Origin: Clostridium muellerianum
GTDB taxonomy: Bacteria; Bacillota; Clostridia; Clostridiales; Clostridiaceae
Assembly (NCBI RefSeq): GCF_012926525.1
Contig: NZ_JABBNI010000047.1
Location: 62,001 to 126,000, forward strand
Length of the DNA stretch: 64,000 bases
Reading direction: 5' to 3'
The notes under the pieces are model-generated. The model was not told where the DNA came from and made no database searches. It worked only from the letters and a program-made list of their open reading frames with translations. Positions 59,756 to 64,000 of this stretch are shown here, piece by piece (position 1 is the stretch's first letter; every line of letters begins with the position of its first letter). The translations under genes were made by a program, and so were the position numbers.

Positions 59756-61321
59756 ATGAAATTAAATGCATATATTATCAAAGATTACGTATCATTCCCT
59801 ATTATCAAAAGTTTTTTGAATTCCAGTCCTCTTGATTGCAATCTGGAACGTGTGACGGTTTACCATCAGGATAAAACGCTGCAATCTTCCGATTTGGTTT
59901 TGATTAAATTAGATGAGTTAATCGCACTTTCAAATTCTGAGCAGGATGGGGCATATATTTGTCTTGGATATGATAAAAGTATAGAACTTTACAAGAACAT
60001 GGATATTATTTTTGTAACCCCAGAATTTAATCCGTTGGAAATAATGGAAAAGTTGCAGGATACGTTCAACCTGTTTTCAAATTGGGAGAAAAATCTGCTA
60101 GAGTTGTTAGCCAATAATGCTCCACTGAAAGAGATTGGTGAAGCTGCACTTCCGTTCATAAACAACCCGATTGGAATATATACATCGGGACTTCGAAATG
60201 TTTTTTTCTGTGAAAGAAAAAAAGCAAGAAATTTGATGCTGTATTCAGAGGAAGACATCAATAAATATTTAAGTCCTGAAGAAATTGATGAACTAAAGTT
60301 TAATTCGGAATTTATCAGTACAATAGATGCTGTGGAACCGACATTGTTTTCTGCAGAAATGTGGGGATTTCGAATTCTGTTTTACAATATTCGTATTTGC
60401 GACATTTACGTAGCACGTGTCGTAATCAGTGAAACAGAGCGGCCATTTAGGGTGAGTGACTCACCATTACTGAAATTTTTAAGCAGCATATTAGAAGTTT
60501 CCATGGTCAAGCAAGATTTCCCGATGAACGATCATCCTAAGGATTTTGAAACAATGATCAATCAGCTTTTGGATAAACAAAATGTGGATGAATTAAAACT
60601 GCAGAGAATTTTACAGTATAAGAACTGGAATATAACGGATTGCTATTTTTGCATTGCAATCGAAGTCAGTACATATGACCAGGTGATTCATACAGTTTCA
60701 ACTATTGGCTCCATACTTGAGGCAAATATTCCAGGAAGCATAGCCTTAGAGCAGAAAGACTATATTTTGGCGATTGTGAATTTAAATGCAGAATTTAAGA
60801 CAAGAGATGAGCTGCTATCCGTATTAGTTTATATTTTAAGAGAGGGACTTTTGAAAGCTGGTATAAGTGAAGAATTCCACAATTTTAAAAATCTCAATGA
60901 ATACTATCTTCAAGCATGTGATGCAATTCGTATTGGAAGTATTTATGATGAAACAATTTGGTGCTATCGTTATGAGCAATACGCTCTAAAGCGATTAATT
61001 CTGCGGGCGGCCGCTGAATCAAACATAGAAGCTCTCTGTCCACAGGGATTGAATAGGTTAATGGACTATGATAAAAAGCACAAGCGACAATATACGAAAA
61101 CTCTGAAAATATACTTGCAGAATAATCTGAGTGTTGCAAAAACTATACGACATCTTTATGTGCAGAGGGCAACATTTTTATATCAATTGAAGCGTATTCT
61201 TCAAATATCGGAATTGGATTTAGACGATCCTAAAGTCAAGCTTCATTTGTTAATCGTATTTGAAATAATGGAGGAAAGAAAATTAATTTTGAAGTTCAAA
61301 GAACATCCTTTTCAAATCTGA
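59756..61321 (+). CDS. PucR-family transcriptional regulator
   Basis: A 521-residue regulator. The in-frame ATG at 59696 has no RBS; AGAGG lies 5 bases before ATG 59756, giving MKLNAYIIKDYVSFP. The N-terminal part (about 1-260) is a PucR/GAF-like sensor (LVLIKLDELIALSNSEQDGA), the central part (about 275-400) a GGDEF-like domain, and the C-terminus a PucR HTH_30 domain (RQYTKTLKIYLQNNLSVAKT, ATFLYQLKRILQI). Regulators of this type control purine or methyl-compound catabolism. It is divergent from the corrinoid operon, its likely target. Its G+C is higher than the rest of the window and includes a NotI-like GCGGCCGC. Confidence 0.85.
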   Translation: MKLNAYIIKDYVSFPIIKSFLNSSPLDCNLERVTVYHQDKTLQSSDLVLIKLDELIALSNSEQDGAYICLGYDKSIELYKNMDIIFVTPEFNPLEIMEKLQDTFNLFSNWEKNLLELLANNAPLKEIGEAALPFINNPIGIYTSGLRNVFFCERKKARNLMLYSEEDINKYLSPEEIDELKFNSEFISTIDAVEPTLFSAEMWGFRILFYNIRICDIYVARVVISETERPFRVSDSPLLKFLSSILEVSMVKQDFPMNDHPKDFETMINQLLDKQNVDELKLQRILQYKNWNITDCYFCIAIEVSTYDQVIHTVSTIGSILEANIPGSIALEQKDYILAIVNLNAEFKTRDELLSVLVYILREGLLKAGISEEFHNFKNLNEYYLQACDAIRIGSIYDETIWCYRYEQYALKRLILRAAAESNIEALCPQGLNRLMDYDKKHKRQYTKTLKIYLQNNLSVAKTIRHLYVQRATFLYQLKRILQISELDLDDPKVKLHLLIVFEIMEERKLILKFKEHPFQI

Positions 61322-61397
61322 TATAAATCCTTTTATTAGAAAGCTGCTGACTACAATATAGCATCCAATCATTTAAAAACTCATCTCTACTTTCTTT

Positions 61398-61440
61398 AAT
61401 AAAGTAAGTGTATTTGTCAAAGTTTTACTTTATGATTCAA
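61398..61440. repeat. 40-bp imperfect direct repeat (right copy)
   Basis: AATAAAGTAAGTGTATTTGT then AAAGTTTTACTTTATGATTC resembles 53506-53547 (AATAAAGCAAGTGTGTTTGC then AAAATTTTACTTTAACAATTC). The copies flank the whole 53.5-61.4 kb corrinoid methyltransferase segment. Confidence 0.4.
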
Positions 61441-61475
61441 GTGTTATGTAATATAAAGTAGAGTGTAAAAAGAGA

Positions 61476-61532
61476 GCCCCAATCTATGATTTTGCTTTTG
61501 GACCTAATGAAAGTAAAATCATAGATTGGGGC
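61476..61532. terminator. Long hairpin
   Basis: GCCCCAATCTATGATTTT / AAAATCATAGATTGGGGC, an 18-bp perfect stem, lying between the convergent PucR-type and araR genes. It has no T-run, so it may be either a terminator of both genes or a repeat element. Confidence 0.5.
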
Positions 61533-61635
61533 GTATGTATTAAAAATAAACATTGCAATATATTGTGTTTTTCATTGATTTGCAAAGCAATATATTCTAT
61601 ACAAATTTCTTAATGCCACAGATTATTATAGAAAA

Positions 61636-62724
61636 TTATTCTACTTGCGAAGTTGAGTTTCTTACAATAAGCTGAGGATCATAAAGGATTGAATCACTAG
61701 CTTCAAAATGATTATTGTTATTAATTAATTTAATAATCAAATTAGCAGCATCTTTACCCATTTGTTCTTTAGGATGAGTAATGGAAGTTAAAGTTGGCCG
61801 CATAATTACTGCAAGCTGTGAGTCGTCAAAGCCTACTATTGATAGTTCTTCAGGAATTTTTATATTTAGTTTGTTAGCAATGGTTAATACTATATAAGCT
61901 ACTTCATCATTGTAACAAAAGATTCCTGTAGGTTTTTTTTCGGATTTTAGTGCATGTTCAATATTAGAAGGCAGTGATGAAGATATTTCCTCAGACAGAT
62001 AAGTTAAAATTTGTCCGGAGGATGGGGAAATATTATTTTCCTGACATTCTGCAATGAATCCATTCATTCTATTTATACCCTGTAAATCATCAACTTTAAA
62101 AATGCCCATTAGTTTTTTGTGACCTAATGATATAAGGTGATTTGTTGCCAGTTTTCCACCTTTAAAATCATCTGTGCGAAGACTAGGAACATTAATTTCA
62201 GGATAAGAAGCGTTTATTGTTACAACAGGGACATTTTTAGATATTATGTTATTCAAGTATCCAATATTAGGGCTTTGATACGCACTTTTAGTTGGTTCTA
62301 AAATAAGACCATCTATTTCATATGCCAGCAAGTTTTTTAGGTTAATGTTTTCAAACATAACATTGTTATTAGTGGAAGATAACAAAAGAGAATAAGATTC
62401 AGAATAAAGAGTATCTTCCATACCTTTAATTATATTAGGGAAAATGTAGTTAGATATATGAGTTGTTAACACAGCCACATTTTTATAATTTTTAAGATTT
62501 TCTCTATTTTCTGTCCAATCAGAAATATATATGCCACTTCCTTGCTTTTTATATAAATATTGCTTAGATACAAGATCACCTATAGCTTTTCTTATGGTGT
62601 GTCTACTGACATTAAACATTTCCATAAGCTCTGATTCAGTTGGTATTTTTTCATGAGTTTTATATTTATCTGTATTGATCCAGTCAATAATGCTTTGTTC
62701 TACTTCTTCATATTTGTATTTCAT
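61636..62724 (-). CDS. araR: AraR-type transcriptional repressor (GntR HTH + LacI-type sugar domain)
   Basis: A 362-residue repressor. The N-terminal 70 residues form a GntR winged helix (THEKIPTESELMEMFNVSRHTIRKAI), followed by a periplasmic-binding-type domain like LacI (GTTSFVFNYIF equivalents: VAVLTTHISNYIFPNIIKG; FCYNDEVAYIVLTIANKLNI; SIVGFDDSQLAVIMRPTLTS). This is the AraR architecture. It represses L-arabinose genes and releases DNA when arabinose binds. The divergent gene downstream of AraR-like operators is a sugar kinase of the ribulokinase/xylulokinase family. RBS AGGAGAA precedes the ATG. Confidence 0.88.
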   Translation of the reverse strand: MKYKYEEVEQSIIDWINTDKYKTHEKIPTESELMEMFNVSRHTIRKAIGDLVSKQYLYKKQGSGIYISDWTENRENLKNYKNVAVLTTHISNYIFPNIIKGMEDTLYSESYSLLLSSTNNNVMFENINLKNLLAYEIDGLILEPTKSAYQSPNIGYLNNIISKNVPVVTINASYPEINVPSLRTDDFKGGKLATNHLISLGHKKLMGIFKVDDLQGINRMNGFIAECQENNISPSSGQILTYLSEEISSSLPSNIEHALKSEKKPTGIFCYNDEVAYIVLTIANKLNIKIPEELSIVGFDDSQLAVIMRPTLTSITHPKEQMGKDAANLIIKLINNNNHFEASDSILYDPQLIVRNSTSQVE

Positions 62725-62815
62725 TAGTTATTCTCCTGCAAAAAATAAATGTTTTTGTAAATATTATAGTATAAGTATTATACCACAAATATGCGTGTTT
62801 ATAAACAATAGTATC

Positions 62816-62834
62816 AAAATTGGTACGTATAAAT
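62816..62834. promoter_or_regulatory. AraR-like operator 1
   Basis: AAAATTGGTACGTATAAAT fits the AraR pattern ATTTGTACGTACAAAT with a few changes. It lies about 90 bases upstream of araR. Confidence 0.55.
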
Positions 62835-62850
62835 ATAAAAGGTATTTTAT

Positions 62851-63030
62851 AGAGGACAATTTATAGAGAACAGGGAAGGACAATTTTTTTTACTATACTA
62901 TAAAGAATCTTTAATTAAATTTTTAATGAATTGTTCCACAAAACCAAGTACTGCAGGATTATATGGATCTAGAGATTCATTTGTATTAGCCCCAAATCAA
63001 CATTCACTATCAGCTGTCTTATATCAATTG
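62851..63030. repeat. MITE-like GAGGACA element, decayed copy
   Basis: AGAGGACAATTTATAGAGAACAG at the left (62851) and a decayed right arm CAGCTGTCTTATATCAATTG (near 63011-63030). The interior shares TAAAGAATCTTTAATTAAATTT with the copy at 40645-40912. It lies between araR and the sugar kinase. Confidence 0.6.
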
Positions 63031-63122
63031 TTTTTGCAAAAAAAGTTGAGCTATCAAATAATTTGTAACTATATTTAAGTCGAAATTTGAGGCAATTAAA
63101 TTAATTTAAAATATAATTAGGG

Positions 63123-63140
63123 AAATAGGTACGTATCTTT
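63123..63140. promoter_or_regulatory. AraR-like operator 2
   Basis: AAATAGGTACGTATCTTT, 36 bases upstream of operator 3 (centre to centre about 33). Confidence 0.55.
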
Positions 63141-63153
63141 TTAATTTTTATTA

Positions 63154-63182
63154 TTGACATGTACGTACATGCATGATATATT
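63154..63182 (+). promoter_or_regulatory. Promoter with AraR-like operator 3 in the spacer
   Basis: TTGACA (63154-63159), 17 bases, TATATT (63177-63182). The perfect palindrome ATGTACGTACAT (63159-63170) lies inside the spacer, so bound AraR would block RNA polymerase directly. Confidence 0.8.
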
Positions 63183-63229
63183 TATTATAAAGAAACCGTT
63201 TACTAATATTTTAAGAGGAGGTCATTCTA

Positions 63230-64000
63230 GTGACTATAAAAGATAAAAGAGTAGAAGAAATTGAAAATGGTAAGACATCACTAGGAATAGAGTTTGGTTC
63301 TACTCGTATTAAAGCTGTCCTTATTGGAAACGATTTTTCTCCGCTTGCTAGTGGCAGCTTTGAATGGGAGACAAGCTTAGAAAATGAAATTTGGACCTAT
63401 TCGCTAGAAGAAATTTGGAAGGGATTACAATATAGTTATCAAAAACTTTTTGCTGAGGTAAAAGAAAAATATGGAGTCACACTTTCAAAAGTTGGTTCAA
63501 TTGGATTTTCAGCAATGATGCATGGATATATGGCATTCGATAAACAAGGAGAACTACTTGTTCCTTTTAGAACTTGGCGTAATACCATGACAGAAGAAGC
63601 AGCGAAAAAGTTAACGGAATTATTCCAATTCAATATTCCTGAGAGATGGAGCATAGCTCATTTATATCAGGCTATTTTACATAAAGAACCTCATATTGAA
63701 AAACTTGATTTTTTAACTACCTTAGCTGGTTATATTCATTGGCAATTAACAGGTGAAAAGGTTTTGGGAATTTGTGATGCATCAGGAATGTTTCCAATTG
63801 ATATGAACACTCATAATTATGATGAACATATGTTAAAAGCCTTTAATCACTTACCAGAAGTTGAAAAATACTCATTAAATGTAGAAAGTCTTCTACCAAA
63901 AGTCTTATTAGCAGGAGAAAATGCCGGTGTGTTAACTGCAGAAGGCGCAAAAAAGCTTGATGTCAGCGGAAATCTTCAAAGTGGTATTCCAATATGTCCA
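63230..64000 (+). CDS. FGGY-family sugar kinase (ribulokinase/xylulokinase-like), 3' end cut by window
   Basis: 257 codons are visible from a GTG start (RBS AGAGGAGG), and the frame is open at the end. The ATP/sugar-kinase N-terminal signature [16 protein letters not shown] (residues 17-32) is followed by [17 protein letters not shown] and FRTWRN. Kinases of this group add phosphate to a pentulose such as L-ribulose or D-xylulose. Position behind three AraR-like operators argues for a role in arabinose use. The family does not allow ribulokinase to be told from xylulokinase here with certainty, so the symbol is left blank. Confidence 0.9.
   Translation, partial: MTIKDKRVEEIENGKTSLGIEFGSTRIKAVLIGNDFSPLASGSFEWETSLENEIWTYSLEEIWKGLQYSYQKLFAEVKEKYGVTLSKVGSIGFSAMMHGYMAFDKQGELLVPFRTWRNTMTEEAAKKLTELFQFNIPERWSIAHLYQAILHKEPHIEKLDFLTTLAGYIHWQLTGEKVLGICDASGMFPIDMNTHNYDEHMLKAFNHLPEVEKYSLNVESLLPKVLLAGENAGVLTAEGAKKLDVSGNLQSGIPICP

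Overview
This is low-GC Firmicutes DNA with strong AGGAGG-type ribosome binding sites. The gene set is that of a strict anaerobe: CO dehydrogenase, a ferredoxin-dependent 2-oxoacid oxidoreductase, glycyl radical chemistry, a corrinoid methyltransferase system and a sigma-54 activator. The best guess is a Clostridium of the scatologenes / drakei / carboxidivorans group. That guess rests mainly on a complete 4-hydroxyphenylacetate decarboxylase (HPAD) whose key residues fall at the numbers I recall for the C. scatologenes enzyme CsdB (S344, C503, E505, H536, E637, G873). Species is an inference.

Layout. 1-16 kb holds mixed chromosomal genes: an acetyltransferase cut by the window start, an AAA ATPase/nuclease-like protein, a TraB-like protein, a cupin, a stand-alone CO dehydrogenase (cooS) divergent from a giant LuxR/MalT-type regulator, a broken flavodoxin gene, a secreted cell-wall amidase, an MFS carrier and metA. 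16-26 kb holds two large beta-rich proteins without signal peptides, an acyltransferase lacking a normal start codon, an amino-acid ABC transporter without its ATPase, and ddl. 26-33.5 kb holds a small sensor protein, two regulators (GntR, LysR) and an uncharacterised five-gene cluster: LVIVD propeller, EthD-like protein, two DUF1097 membrane proteins and a zinc-ribbon flavodoxin.

33.6-46 kb is the centrepiece. A sigma-54 activator is followed by a sigma-54 promoter, a phosphotransacylase, a P-loop protein, a four-subunit 2-oxoacid:ferredoxin oxidoreductase, a butyrate-kinase-family acyl kinase, and hpdBCA. Read as a pathway, it would turn an arylpyruvate such as 4-hydroxyphenylpyruvate (from tyrosine) into aryl-acetyl-CoA with reduced ferredoxin, then aryl-acetyl phosphate, then arylacetate plus ATP, and finally decarboxylate the acid to p-cresol. 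The operon is studded with four copies of an 85-bp structured repeat, each ending in a Shine-Dalgarno sequence.

46-51.6 kb holds a SAM-I riboswitch ahead of metNIQ, then a MocR-type regulator and a ureohydrolase-family gene. 51.7-52.5 kb holds two very large inverted repeats. After a small YidC paralogue, 53.5-61.3 kb carries a corrinoid methyl-transfer system (two UroD-type methyltransferases, corrinoid activator, corrinoid protein, methyl-tetrahydrofolate methyltransferase) with a divergent PucR-type regulator. The window ends with araR and the start of an FGGY sugar kinase, with AraR-like operators between them.

At least three families of repeated, foldable intergenic elements are scattered through the window: a MITE-like GAGGACA element, a 160-bp dyad element and the 85-bp operon repeat. 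No rRNA, tRNA, CRISPR array or intact insertion sequence was recognised.
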